64,000 bases of DNA, taken from Bin5 sp965200685 (lineage in GTDB: Bacteria > Chloroflexota > Anaerolineae > Caldilineales > Caldilineaceae). How positions within the stretch are numbered: position 1 is the first letter of the stretch; every line of letters begins with the position of its first letter. The notes under the pieces are model-generated. The model saw nothing but the letters and a program-made list of their open reading frames with translations. It was not told the DNA's origin and searched no databases. Both the position numbers and the translations under genes were made by a program. Below are positions 32,589 through 41,617 of the stretch, one piece after another. The stretch lies in contig OZ241379.1 of NCBI GenBank assembly GCA_965200685.1, forward strand, positions 124,001-188,000, written 5' to 3'.

Positions 32589-33728
32589 TTATTGATCCAC
32601 CACTGACCCGTCCACATGTAGGCGGGTCTTGACCTCCCGCGGCCGGTAGGGATGGAGGTCGGCCGCATCCTCTGCCAGTTCAATGCCGATGCCCGGCCCA
32701 TCAGGGATGACAAGGAAGCCACCTTCCAAGGATAACGCATTGGTAACGATTTCACTCTTCGGTGGCTCGTCCTCGCCGGTCGGGTACTCCTGCAGGGCGA
32801 AATTGGGGATGCAAGCCGCCAGTTGAATGCAGGCCGCCGTACTGACCGGGCTAAGGGGATTGTGGGGCACTACCTGTACGTGGAACGCTTCAGCCAAGGC
32901 AGCGATCTTCTTGGCATGGCTCAACCCGCCCACCATGCACACATCCGGGCGGACAAACTGCACCGCGCCCCGCTGCAGCAGAGCCTGAAATTCCCAGATA
33001 CTGTGTAGACGTTCACCGGTCGCGATGGGGATGCCGATCTTCGACGCCACCAAGGCCATCTCGTCCAGATTGTCCGGCGTCACTGGATCCTCGTAGAAGA
33101 ACGGATGGTACGGCTCGATCCCCCGTCCCAACACAACCGCCTCGCTCGGGGTCAACCGCCGGTGGATCTCAATGCACAGGTCCACATCCCGCCCTACAGC
33201 CTCCCGGTAGGCAGCCACCGTCTCAATGGCATCTTCGATCATGTCCACATGGGTCTTGAAATAGTGGATATCCCGGCTGTCATCCAGAAAAGGGGTCAGG
33301 TGGCCGACGGCCGTGAAGCCCCGTTTGCGGGCATCCACGCAGCCGGCGATTAGCTCCTCTTTTGTTGCGCCAAAAACATGATAGTAGACCCGCGCTTTGT
33401 CCCGCACTTTGCCGCCCAGAAGCTGATAGGCGGGCACGTTGAAATACTTGCCGGCAATGTCCCACAGGGCGATATCAATGGCACTGAGCGCACCCATCAC
33501 GGCCGCACCGCGAAAGTGACTCCAACGGTACAGATACTGCCAGTGATGCTCAATGCGTAATGGGTCCTGGCCGATGAGATAGCGTTTGAACGTCTCTACA
33601 GCCCCAGCTGATGCCTCCAAAAACCCCCAGGCCCCGGACTCCCCAAGGCCAGTGAGGCCGGCGTCCGTTTGCACTTGGACGAACAAATAGCGGTCTACGA
33701 AAATTGTGCGTACATCTGTGATCTTCAC
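32589..33728 (-). CDS. Enolase-superfamily dehydratase (galactonate/mannonate dehydratase-like)
   Basis: 379 aa, complete. Metal ligands are E187 (CIEIH), E213 (FYEDP) and E239 (TGERL), with a His-Asp dyad H289 (VVPHNPL) and D262 (VRPDVC). The Lys-x-Lys motif seen in racemases is missing; the equivalent strand reads AVGHLTP. This pattern and the HRRL segment resemble D-galactonate or D-mannonate dehydratases, which use the histidine as base. Its last 110 bases are duplicated at 30188-30297 beyond the R-M cassette, yet the gene itself is intact. A nearby UxuA-like gene (34559) suggests a shared hexuronate route. Confidence 0.9.
   Translation of the reverse strand: MKITDVRTIFVDRYLFVQVQTDAGLTGLGESGAWGFLEASAGAVETFKRYLIGQDPLRIEHHWQYLYRWSHFRGAAVMGALSAIDIALWDIAGKYFNVPAYQLLGGKVRDKARVYYHVFGATKEELIAGCVDARKRGFTAVGHLTPFLDDSRDIHYFKTHVDMIEDAIETVAAYREAVGRDVDLCIEIHRRLTPSEAVVLGRGIEPYHPFFYEDPVTPDNLDEMALVASKIGIPIATGERLHSIWEFQALLQRGAVQFVRPDVCMVGGLSHAKKIAALAEAFHVQVVPHNPLSPVSTAACIQLAACIPNFALQEYPTGEDEPPKSEIVTNALSLEGGFLVIPDGPGIGIELAEDAADLHPYRPREVKTRLHVDGSVVDQ
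32590..32699. repeat. 110-bp direct repeat, right copy, inside the enolase-superfamily gene
   Basis: Right copy of the duplication described at 30188-30297 (3 mismatches in 110). It starts at the gene's stop and ends within the coding sequence just after the GPGIG codons. The flanking of an R-M cassette by such long copies is typical of insertion with long target duplication. Confidence 0.9.
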
Positions 33729-33767
33729 CGCTCGGTCTCCCTATGTGATTGCCGCACTACCTACGAA

Positions 33768-33805
33768 GCCGATACCCCTTGCGAATGTTTACAGGGGGTA
33801 TCGGC
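33768..33805. terminator. Perfect 11-bp hairpin between msrA and the dehydratase gene
   Basis: GCCGATACCCC and GGGGTATCGGC form an 11-bp stem with a 16-base loop. It lies 10 bases after the msrA stop (minus strand) and upstream of the dehydratase start. There is no clear T-run, so it could end msrA transcripts or act as a regulatory inverted repeat for the dehydratase. Confidence 0.45.
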
Positions 33806-33814
33806 CCTCTTGAT

Positions 33815-34360
33815 TCATGACAGTTTCGCCTGCCACTGCTTACGAAATTTCGCCACTTTCGGGCGGATCACGAATAGACAGTAAGGCTGAAATCCGTTTT
33901 CCTGATAATAGTTCTGGTGATACTCCTCGGCACGGTAGAATGTGTCGTAGGGTATCAACTCGGTGACGACCGGATCGTCCCAGATTTGTGCCCCGTAGGT
34001 GCCGCTCACCTCCTCGGCCACCCGCTTCTGCTCATCGCTGTGGTAGAGAATAATCGAGCGATACTGGGGGCCCACATCATTGCCCTGGCGGTTGGGTGTT
34101 GTTGGGTCGTGGACGGTGAAAAAGACTTCAAGAATCTCACGAAATGTGATGACAGTCGGGGCAAAAGTCACCTGCACGACTTCCGCATGACCAGTTGTCT
34201 TTGCACAGACCTGCTCATAGGTTGGATTGGGTACATGGCCGCCGGCGTAGCCTGATTCGACTTTTTTTACGCCAAGCAGTTCATTGTAAAGAGGCTCCAG
34301 ACACCAGAAACAGCCGCCGCCAAGGGTAGCAACTTCGTTTGCGCTTACATCTTGGATCAT
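33815..34360 (-). CDS. msrA: Peptide methionine-S-sulfoxide reductase
   Basis: 181-aa MsrA, repairing methionine-S-oxide in proteins. The active-site motif is GGGCFWC with C17 and C20, followed by GYAGGHVPNPTYEQVC and GHAEVVQVTF, all diagnostic of the family. The length is normal and no MsrB domain is fused. It is transcribed alone toward the hairpin at 33768-33805. Confidence 0.97.
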   Translation of the reverse strand: MIQDVSANEVATLGGGCFWCLEPLYNELLGVKKVESGYAGGHVPNPTYEQVCAKTTGHAEVVQVTFAPTVITFREILEVFFTVHDPTTPNRQGNDVGPQYRSIILYHSDEQKRVAEEVSGTYGAQIWDDPVVTELIPYDTFYRAEEYHQNYYQENGFQPYCLFVIRPKVAKFRKQWQAKLS

Positions 34361-34457
34361 TGTGCTCTCTCCTTACGCTTGTTCGCGGAATTTTATCGTA
34401 TCTTACCGCAGGAGAGAAGGAAATTCAATTTGAAGAAAGAGGAAATGGCATCAATCG

Positions 34458-34486
34458 TTGTATTTCGGGCCAGTTTCCATTACAAT
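34458..34486 (+). promoter_or_regulatory. Sigma70-type promoter upstream of the UxuA-like gene
   Basis: -35 TTGTAT (34458-34463), a 17-base spacer and -10 TACAAT (34481-34486), 73 bases before the ATG at 34559. The spacing is ideal and the -10 matches 5 of 6. Confidence 0.5.
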
Positions 34487-34558
34487 GCAGACTGTTGGCC
34501 GCTGTAATGCTAACTCTTTCCGACAAATTCATGTCCGAATCATAAAAGGAATCGTACC

Positions 34559-35542
34559 ATGATCCGAATCGCTGAAATGCTGCCGCCGCAACCTTCCTCC
34601 TTGTGGACGCTTGTCAAGCAGTGCGGTGTCAAGTATGTGGTAGGAGGGCTGGACTTTTCGACACTCAATTATCCAGACCCGGATATGAGGCCTTGGGGGT
34701 TTATGAAGCTAGCACGGCTAAAGAGTGCCTATGAAAACGCCGGCTTCATGTTCGAAGTGTTAGAGAGCCGCCCGCCCCTCAACAAAGCAAAGTTGGGCTT
34801 ACCCGGTCGGGATGAGGAGATCGAGATAACCTGCGAGTTGATCCGCAACCTAGGGCGGTTGGGCGTCCCTGTCTGGTGCTACGAATGGATGCCCGTTTTC
34901 AATTGGATGCGTACCTCCACAACGATTCCAGAACGGGGCGGTGCGCTCGTATCCGGCTTTGATTACGCGGTTATGCAGAACGCGCCCCTAACGGAACACG
35001 GTGAAGTGACCGAAGATCAACTCTGGGACAATCTGAAATACTTCCTAGAGATCGTGGTGCCGGTGGCAGAGGAGGCAGGTGTGAAGCTGGCTATGCATCC
35101 AGACGATCCTCCCCTGTCGCCGATCCGAGGGCTGGGCCGCATTATGCGTAGTGTGGAAAACTTCCAACGGCTGCTTGAGCTCGTGCCCAGCCCAGTAAAC
35201 GGCATCTGCCTGTGTCAAGGCAATTTCACGCTGATGACCGACGAACTGCCAGAGGTCATCCGTCATTTCGGCGCACAGGACAAGATTTTCTTTGTCCACT
35301 TCCGGGATGTGCAAGGTACCCCAGAAAAATTCAATGAAACCTTCCACGACAACGGGCAGACCGATATGCTGGCCTGTATGAAAGCTTATCGGGATATCGG
35401 CTTTCAAGGCGTTCTGCGCCCGGATCACGTGCCCACTATGGAAGGAGATAGCAACGAAGATGCCGGCTACTCTGCCATCGGCAGGCTATATGCAATCGGC
35501 TACATTCGCGGCCTACGGCAATCTGTGTACGCGGAAGTGTAA
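34559..35542 (+). CDS. D-mannonate dehydratase-like TIM-barrel protein (UxuA family)
   Basis: 327 aa. UxuA removes water from D-mannonate to give 2-keto-3-deoxygluconate in glucuronate catabolism. Family blocks visible are LAMHPDDPP, GICLCQGNF, FVHFRDVQGT and VLRPDHVPTMEGD, containing the His, Cys and Asp metal ligands. It is somewhat shorter than E. coli UxuA (394 aa) and matches the short bacterial group. AAAGGAA lies 8 bases before the ATG. Together with the enolase-type dehydratase and DapA-like aldolase elsewhere in the window, this supports hexuronate use. Confidence 0.85.
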   Translation: MIRIAEMLPPQPSSLWTLVKQCGVKYVVGGLDFSTLNYPDPDMRPWGFMKLARLKSAYENAGFMFEVLESRPPLNKAKLGLPGRDEEIEITCELIRNLGRLGVPVWCYEWMPVFNWMRTSTTIPERGGALVSGFDYAVMQNAPLTEHGEVTEDQLWDNLKYFLEIVVPVAEEAGVKLAMHPDDPPLSPIRGLGRIMRSVENFQRLLELVPSPVNGICLCQGNFTLMTDELPEVIRHFGAQDKIFFVHFRDVQGTPEKFNETFHDNGQTDMLACMKAYRDIGFQGVLRPDHVPTMEGDSNEDAGYSAIGRLYAIGYIRGLRQSVYAEV

Positions 35543-35559
35543 GCGCAGGCCACTGCAGT

Positions 35560-36522
35560 TTACATCTCCAACATCCATTGAAAGATCATATCGTCCAGAC
35601 CCGGCAACTTCTCATGACCGAAGTCCGGGTAGATGACAGTCTTTTTGGGGGTCGTGATCTTGTTGAAGGCCGCGTATTGAGTGGAGGGCGGGCAGACCTG
35701 ATCCATCAGGCCGACGCCCATCATGACCTCTGCACGGATGCGGGGCGCGAGATGCTGCACATCAATATAGCCCAGACGGGTGAAGACCTCCTCCTCTCGT
35801 TCGTGGCGAGGGTCAAATTTGCGGAACCATTCCCGCAGCTCTGCATAGGCATTCTGGTCTAAATCAATATCCCAGACCCGTTTATAATCACACAGAAAGG
35901 GAAAGATCGGCGCGGCCCGCTTCACCCGTGGCTCCAAGGATGTGCAGGCAAGGGTCAAGCCACCACCCTGGCTACCACCCGTAGCCCCGACCCGATTTTC
36001 GTCTACATCGTCCATTGCCATCACAATCTGCGCCATACGGGCTGTATCCAAAAAGATGTGCCGATAGATGAGGTCTTGCGGCTCGCCGACCAGCCCACGC
36101 ACGATGTGCCCCCCTTTCGTCCAGCCGGGTACGCCACCTACATCCTCAGAGGTCCCTCCTTGCCCCCGGCAATCCAGCGCGGCGACCGTAAAACCGGCTG
36201 CAGTGTAGTTGAGCTTGCTCTGCCAGTCGCCGGAATCACCGCTATACCCATGGAACATAAGTAGAGCCGGGTGAGGCGTCGAGGCGCTCTTTGGGCGCAG
36301 TAGCTTGGCATGCACTCGTGCGCCGCCAGTGCCGGTAAAGTACATATGAAAACACTCAGCGTAGGGGGCCTGAAAGTCAGCGGGTACCAGCTCCACATCC
36401 GGGTCAACAGAGGCTAACTCCGCAAGAGCTGTATCCCAGTAGTCATCAAAGTTCTGCGGACGAGGATTGACCCCCTGATAGGAGGACAATTTTTCCTGGG
36501 GCATGTCAAAGAGTAAAGGCAT
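35560..36522 (-). CDS. Acetyl xylan esterase / cephalosporin-C deacetylase (CE7 family)
   Basis: 320-aa alpha/beta hydrolase that removes acetyl groups from sugars and oligosaccharides. CE7 signatures are all present: RGQGG (context LDCRGQGGTSED), the nucleophile elbow GGSQGGG and the C-terminal His-Glu in FGHEKLPG. The length matches the family. There is no signal peptide, as usual for CE7 enzymes acting on imported acetylated oligosaccharides. It is convergent with the UxuA-like gene, 17 bases apart. Confidence 0.94.
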   Translation of the reverse strand: MPLLFDMPQEKLSSYQGVNPRPQNFDDYWDTALAELASVDPDVELVPADFQAPYAECFHMYFTGTGGARVHAKLLRPKSASTPHPALLMFHGYSGDSGDWQSKLNYTAAGFTVAALDCRGQGGTSEDVGGVPGWTKGGHIVRGLVGEPQDLIYRHIFLDTARMAQIVMAMDDVDENRVGATGGSQGGGLTLACTSLEPRVKRAAPIFPFLCDYKRVWDIDLDQNAYAELREWFRKFDPRHEREEEVFTRLGYIDVQHLAPRIRAEVMMGVGLMDQVCPPSTQYAAFNKITTPKKTVIYPDFGHEKLPGLDDMIFQWMLEM

Positions 36523-36913
36523 AGGGTTCTCCTTATGGTAAATTGTTGGTGAGAATCAAGCAAGAGCTGCAGGATTTACACCTTGTCTCAGGGGTTCTCA
36601 AGATCTGCAGAATGTATATCCTGCGATATGCCTGTGAATCCTGATCAATATTGTGGATAGAAAGCTGAATCATTGTGACATCTCCCCTATTGTCGCGCCA
36701 GTCGGGCACTGTCTGCAAATGCCATGAAACGATATACGCTATCTTGTGTGACTTTCGCCCAAATCAGCAACTCTCCTCTTTCTACTACAGTTTTGACCTA
36801 TCGAAAAAATTAAGCTACCCTTTCCTTTGAATGAGCAGTGAATCCCCAAACACCTAACCACTGCAGAGTACTGTGAAAGAACCGATTCAACCAACAGAGA
36901 GAATACTGAACAA
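36523..36913. other. 391-bp intergenic region
   Basis: No gene I would support. It contains a weak promoter candidate for the large VPS10 gene (TTGACC at 36793-36798, TACCCT at 36816-36821, 17-base spacer), a CTGTGAATCCTGATC element (36632-36646) that recurs with one difference inside ctaG, and one AACCACTGCAG element near 36857 belonging to the dispersed repeat family. Confidence 0.5.
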
Positions 36914-39900
36914 ATGAAATGCGAATCTTCCTCTTGGGACGCCCTCAAATTTCGTTGCATCGGTCCGCCTAGAGGCGGACGCGTCGTGGCCGCGGCCGGC
37001 CATCCAACTGAACGGAACATCTTCTACTTCGGTGCGGTGGCCGGTGGTGTCTGGAAGACGGGCGATGGAGGCCAATATTGGGAAAACATCAGCGATGGCC
37101 AGTTCAATGTAGCCACGGTCGGTGCGCTTGCCGTCTCTGAAGCAGATCCGAATGTCATATACGCGGGTACAGGCGAGTCAACAATCCGGCTCGATGTGAG
37201 CTGGGGCGATGGCGTCTACAAGTCCACCGATGGTGGCGAAACATGGGAAAACATCGGCTTGAACGACACGCATCACATCGGCCAGATTCGCATTCACCCG
37301 CAGAATCCGGATATCGTCTACGTAGCCGCCCTAGGTCATGCCTTCGGCCCGAACATCCAGCGGGGTGTCTTCCGTTCCACCAACGGCGGCCGCAGTTGGC
37401 AACATGTGCTGCAGGTCAGCGCAAGGGCCGGGGCTGTGGACCTCGCCTTGGATGTAACGAACCCGCGCCTTCTCTACGCCACAATCTGGCAGGTTCATCG
37501 CCACTTCTGGGAACTGGTCAGCGGTGGGCCGGAGAGCGGCCTGTGGAAATCTAGCGATGGTGGGGACACATGGACAGATATCACCCGCAACCCTGGCCTG
37601 CCCCAAGAGGGCATTCTAGGTAAAATCGGTGTCAGCGTCTCCCCCGCCCGCCCTAGCCGGGTATGGGCAATCGTGGAGACCGAGGGGGACAAATCCGGCG
37701 TCTACCGCTCCGATGACCGGGGGGCCACCTGGACCCATCTGACGGACAACCAGGATCTGTTGGCCCGCCCTTGGTACTATATGCACATCTTCGCCGACCC
37801 ACAAGACCCAGATACGGTGTACGTCAACAATCTGCGTATGTGGAAAAGCATTGATGGAGGCAGTGCTTGGAATGAGATCACCACGCCTCATGGGGACAAC
37901 CACGCGCTGTGGATCGATCCGGCAGATCCACAGCGGATGATCAACGGGAACGACGGTGGGGCCTGTGTGAGTTTCAATGGCGGCGAAAGCTGGAGCTCGA
38001 TTTACAATCAGCTTACCGGCCAGTTCTATCACCTCGATATAGACAACCAGACCCCCTACCGGGTCTATGGAACCCAGCAGGACAACTCCAGCATCTCTGT
38101 GCCCAGTGCCAGTGAAAAAGGGGCGATCCCCTGGGGCGATTGCTACTCGGCGGGCACTGGCGAGAGCGGTTATATCGCTGTAAAACCAGATGACGCCACT
38201 ATCGTCTACGTCGGCGCGGTCGGCTCTTCCCCCGGCGGTGGCGGCGCACTACAACGCTACGACCACCGCACCAAGCAGATCCGGCTGGTGACAGTCTGGC
38301 CAGAGCCTTATAGCGGCTGGGGCGCGAAGGATATGAAGTACCGCTTCCCTTGGACGTTCCCGATCACCTTTAGCCCCCACAATACAGATGTACTTTACAC
38401 CTGTGGCAATCAGGTCTTCCGCACCACGAACGGCGGCAGTTCTTGGGAGGTCATCAGCCCAGACCTGACCCGCGATGATGAAAGCAAGCTGCAAGCCTCC
38501 GGTGGCCCTTTAACCCTAGACACCAGCGGCGCGGAACATTACTGCACGATCTCTACGTTCATTGAATCAGCCCACGAAGCAGGTGTCTTCTGGGCCGGCA
38601 GCGATGATGGCCTCATTCATATCAGCCGCGATGGCGGTGAGAGCTGGCAGAACGTCACCCCAGCAGATCTGCCCGAATGGAGCTTTGTGACGGTCATTGA
38701 GCCGAGTACACATGACCCGGCCACGGTCTATGTGGCCGCGACCCGCTACAAGCTGGATGACTATCGCCCCTATCTCTACAAAACTACCGACTACGGCCAA
38801 AACTGGCAGCGCCTCGACAGCACGTTCCCCCCACATGAAATCACCCGTATCCTGCGAGCAGATCCAGCCCGGGCCGGGCTGCTGTATGTCGGTACGGAGA
38901 CAGGCCTGTTTCTCTCCTGTGACGATGGGGCCAACTGGCAGCGGATGCCGGGCAATCTACCGGTCGCCCCAGTCTACGATATGAAAATCAAAGACAGCGA
39001 TCTGGTAATCGCCACCCATGGCCGCGCCTTCTGGATTCTTGATGATCTCACTCCTCTCAGAAAGGGGGATTGGCAAGAAACCGCTGGCTCGGCTCAACTC
39101 TTCCCGCCTCGCCGGACTCTGCGGCGTTGGCTGCCTTGGAGCGTTGGCTTGTTCCGTGGGCCAGGACGCAACTACTCCATCGCCTTAGGCCAACAGATCA
39201 CTTATCGAGAGAAACAGGACGACTCTGGCCAAAACGTTCGCCATATGATCGACAGTGGCGAGAATCCGCCCCAAGGTGCAATTCTCTATTATACCCTACC
39301 CGAAGGCGTAGAGGACGTCTCTTTGACGATCCTTGACGCAGAGGGGAATCCGGTTCGCTCGTTCGGCCCGCGGCCAGCAGAGACGAACAAGGAAGAAGAT
39401 ACCCCCAATCAAGCGTATATTTCAACGCACACTGGCCTCAATCGCTTTATCTGGAATCTACGTTACCCCGAAGCAGAGATGCTCCCCGACGACCCGATAA
39501 CGGAAAAGTCGATCACCGGGGCCCTCGCCCCTCCCGCAACCTACCAAGTGCGCCTGACAGTTGACGGCCAAAGCCAGACTGAATCCTTTGACGTGTTCGT
39601 CGATCCACAGGTGGAGACCACCCAAGAGGATTTGCAAGCCCAGTTCGACTTATGGCAGCAGGTGAATGCAAAGATCACCGAAACCCATCAGGCCATCAAA
39701 CGCTTGCGCCAGACACGCGAGCGGGTGAATGGGATGGCCGCGGCCGTGGCAGATAGCAGCATAGCCGAACAGACAAAGGCCGCCATTCAGGAGCGGGCCA
39801 AGCAGATCAGCGAACAGCTCAATGAGGTGGAAGGCCAATTCGTCCAGACCGATGCCAAGATCGCTTTCGACCGCATACGGCTGCCCACGATGCTCAATGC

Positions 39901-40102
39901 CAAGCTGCTCAATACCATCAGCGTGATTGCCTCCGCAGATGAAGCACCGCCCCAGCAAGCCTACGATGTCTTCGACCACCTCTGTACACAGGTGGATGTA
40001 CAGCTAGACAAATTGGACTCGATCCTCGGCGAGAATGTAGCCGATTTCAATGCTGCGGTACAGGATGCCAATGTGCCAGCGGTGGTGATCAGTGGTCAAT
40101 AA
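36914..40102 (+). CDS. Large VPS10/BNR-repeat beta-propeller protein (glycosyl-hydrolase-like annotation class)
   Basis: 1,062 aa. The first 700 residues are a long beta-propeller array with many Asp-box/BNR repeats (GGVWKTGDGGQYWEN, GVYKSTDGGETWEN, GLWKSSDGGDTWTD, FRTTNGGSSWEV), as in sortilin VPS10 and sialidase-like folds. After it come a short beta-domain (about 780-900) and a helical coiled-coil tail (about 915-1,060, QQVNAKITETHQAIKRLRQT). No signal peptide is visible, although most relatives are exported. No catalytic residues can be assigned, so glycoside hydrolase activity should not be assumed; ligand binding or protein sorting is equally possible. Confidence 0.85.
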   Translation: MKCESSSWDALKFRCIGPPRGGRVVAAAGHPTERNIFYFGAVAGGVWKTGDGGQYWENISDGQFNVATVGALAVSEADPNVIYAGTGESTIRLDVSWGDGVYKSTDGGETWENIGLNDTHHIGQIRIHPQNPDIVYVAALGHAFGPNIQRGVFRSTNGGRSWQHVLQVSARAGAVDLALDVTNPRLLYATIWQVHRHFWELVSGGPESGLWKSSDGGDTWTDITRNPGLPQEGILGKIGVSVSPARPSRVWAIVETEGDKSGVYRSDDRGATWTHLTDNQDLLARPWYYMHIFADPQDPDTVYVNNLRMWKSIDGGSAWNEITTPHGDNHALWIDPADPQRMINGNDGGACVSFNGGESWSSIYNQLTGQFYHLDIDNQTPYRVYGTQQDNSSISVPSASEKGAIPWGDCYSAGTGESGYIAVKPDDATIVYVGAVGSSPGGGGALQRYDHRTKQIRLVTVWPEPYSGWGAKDMKYRFPWTFPITFSPHNTDVLYTCGNQVFRTTNGGSSWEVISPDLTRDDESKLQASGGPLTLDTSGAEHYCTISTFIESAHEAGVFWAGSDDGLIHISRDGGESWQNVTPADLPEWSFVTVIEPSTHDPATVYVAATRYKLDDYRPYLYKTTDYGQNWQRLDSTFPPHEITRILRADPARAGLLYVGTETGLFLSCDDGANWQRMPGNLPVAPVYDMKIKDSDLVIATHGRAFWILDDLTPLRKGDWQETAGSAQLFPPRRTLRRWLPWSVGLFRGPGRNYSIALGQQITYREKQDDSGQNVRHMIDSGENPPQGAILYYTLPEGVEDVSLTILDAEGNPVRSFGPRPAETNKEEDTPNQAYISTHTGLNRFIWNLRYPEAEMLPDDPITEKSITGALAPPATYQVRLTVDGQSQTESFDVFVDPQVETTQEDLQAQFDLWQQVNAKITETHQAIKRLRQTRERVNGMAAAVADSSIAEQTKAAIQERAKQISEQLNEVEGQFVQTDAKIAFDRIRLPTMLNAKLLNTISVIASADEAPPQQAYDVFDHLCTQVDVQLDKLDSILGENVADFNAAVQDANVPAVVISGQ

Positions 40103-41378
40103 CTGCAGTTCACAGGCCACGAGCCACAAGCCACAGGCCACTGCAGTTACTAACCTCATCCAGATCACCCTGGCAGATCTCATCGTCCGTAGTGCCTACC
40201 AGATGGGCAAGACGCCGCTATTGCCCATCTTTGCCGCATCTCTAGGCGCATCAGACGTGCTACTCGGGCTGATTGTCTCCGTCTCTACCCTCACAGGCAT
40301 GGTGACAAAACCGCTCTTTGGCCTGCTGTCGGACCGGATGGGGCGGCGGCTCTGGTTGGTGATCGGTACGTTGATCTTCGCGGGTGTGCCGTTTCTCTAT
40401 CGCTTTATCAATACGCCGGAACAACTGATCGCCATTCGCTTGTTCCATGGCACAGCTACAGCCATCTACGGCCCGGTGACCATCGCTTATGTAGTCGAAC
40501 GCGGCGGCAAACACAAAGCCGAACGGCTCGGCTGGTTGGGCATGGCCCGCAGTGGAGGCTATATCATCGGCCCAACTCTAGCCGGCTGGTTGCTCCTCTC
40601 TCTGGACCCAGTGGCTGTCTTCACCTTCATCGGTGTGGTGAGCCTAGCTGCGTTCGTGCCGGTGCTGACATTAGGAGAAAAACCAGTGGCGAGCAGTTCG
40701 GGGTGTTGCTCTCCACTCTCCAGTGCAGTTGGCCACTGGTGTTCCATTGCTTCACATTGCCCACCCGCTATCTGGCTCTCCGGTGCGCTGGAGGCGACTG
40801 TTTTCGTGACGACATATGTCATCAAAGCCTTTTTGCCGGTGTACGCGCTGACCGCCGGCTACTCGACCGCGGAGATCGGGCTGTTTTTCAGTGTACAGGA
40901 GGGAACACTGATCCTGCTCAAACCCTGCGGCGGCCGGCTGGGGGACCGTCTGGGCTATTTGCGTGCGGTGTCCTTGGGGATGACCTGCCTAGCATTGATG
41001 TTACCCCTATTCAGCCTCCCCATGGTTCCTGAAACATCACAGCTGCTCAGATCTCTCCTGCCGGCCGCGACGAATGGAATCGGCCTCCTGACGGTTGCTG
41101 TGGTCATGGGGGCATCTCAAGCCCTGATCTTCCCGGCGACAGTCGCGCTGGTCGCCGAGCAGATACCCGCCGGCCACATAGGGACCGGAATCGGCCTGGC
41201 CGGCTCTTTGAAAAATGCGGGCAAAGTGGCCGGACCGGTTCTAGGCGGGGTGCTCATCGCCCGGCTCGGTTATGGGGGTATGTTCTGGCTCCTGGCCGGC
41301 GTGCTGCTCGCTGGGGCACTGTTCATTGTACAACCCCGCCTGCGGCGTAGTGTTACAAACCTAAAAGCCGCTGTTTGA
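40092..41378 (+). CDS. Major facilitator superfamily transporter with repeat-derived segments
   Basis: 428 aa with about 12 hydrophobic helices and the MFS loop motif LLSDRMGRRLW between helices 2 and 3. The frame starts at a GTG overlapping the previous gene by 11 bases. Its first 20 codons are read through a repeat (40101-40150, CACAGGCCAC-type), so the original start may have been lost and TTG/CTG-type or internal starts are possible. The loop between helices 6 and 7 (about residues 199-226, VASSSGCCSPLSSAVGHWCS) is also composed of repeat-like DNA. The substrate is unknown, likely a drug or sugar acid. Confidence 0.8.
   Translation: MVNNCSSQATSHKPQATAVTNLIQITLADLIVRSAYQMGKTPLLPIFAASLGASDVLLGLIVSVSTLTGMVTKPLFGLLSDRMGRRLWLVIGTLIFAGVPFLYRFINTPEQLIAIRLFHGTATAIYGPVTIAYVVERGGKHKAERLGWLGMARSGGYIIGPTLAGWLLLSLDPVAVFTFIGVVSLAAFVPVLTLGEKPVASSSGCCSPLSSAVGHWCSIASHCPPAIWLSGALEATVFVTTYVIKAFLPVYALTAGYSTAEIGLFFSVQEGTLILLKPCGGRLGDRLGYLRAVSLGMTCLALMLPLFSLPMVPETSQLLRSLLPAATNGIGLLTVAVVMGASQALIFPATVALVAEQIPAGHIGTGIGLAGSLKNAGKVAGPVLGGVLIARLGYGGMFWLLAGVLLAGALFIVQPRLRRSVTNLKAAV
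40101..40150. repeat. Dispersed short repeat at the 5' end of the MFS gene
   Basis: AACTGCAGTTCACAGGCCAC, followed by a near repeat and ending AGGCCACTGCAGTT. The last 14 bases occur identically at 35547-35560, between two other genes. The ends are self-complementary around CTGCAG. Confidence 0.7.
40703..40740. repeat. Repeat-like insert in the central loop of the MFS gene
   Basis: The stretch CTCTCCACTCTCCAGTGCAG followed by TTGGCCACTGGTG is built from the same words (CAGTGCAG, GGCCACTGGT) as the dispersed repeats. It lies in frame in the loop between transmembrane helices 6 and 7, where an insertion is tolerated. Confidence 0.5.
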
Positions 41379-41529
41379 TGTCCCGCTGCAGCATCCATTC
41401 CACGCCCCACCTATCCTTAGCAACAACACGAAACTTTCGCGATGCCCAGCACGAATACCCGAGGCCATCGCTGGTCTCAAAACCAATAGGGAAGCAGCCC
41501 GGCCCAAGACCGACTTGCCAACTCCTCGT
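41353..41529 (-). pseudogene. Possible gene remnant of about 58 codons
   Basis: A minus-strand frame without a start codon reads GLGPGCFPIGFETSDGLGYS and CWASRKFRVVAKDRWGVEWM, then ends QRLLGL and a stop inside the MFS gene's tail. The composition looks like real protein rather than noise, but I cannot name the family. The overlapping 92-codon frame in the same place is low-complexity and less convincing. The 239-base gap between the two MFS genes holds nothing else. Confidence 0.3.
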
Positions 41530-41617
41530 TTACAGGTTATAAGAGAGCTGTTCTTGAACCCCCATTTTTCGTTGTTTGTATACTGGCCTATACGAAAAAC
41601 GAACCACTGCAGTCGTG

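Noticed and set aside
36533..36718. 61-codon minus-strand gene upstream of the CE7 esterase
   Set aside because: No ribosome site, no domain, and it lies in repeat-like intergenic DNA.
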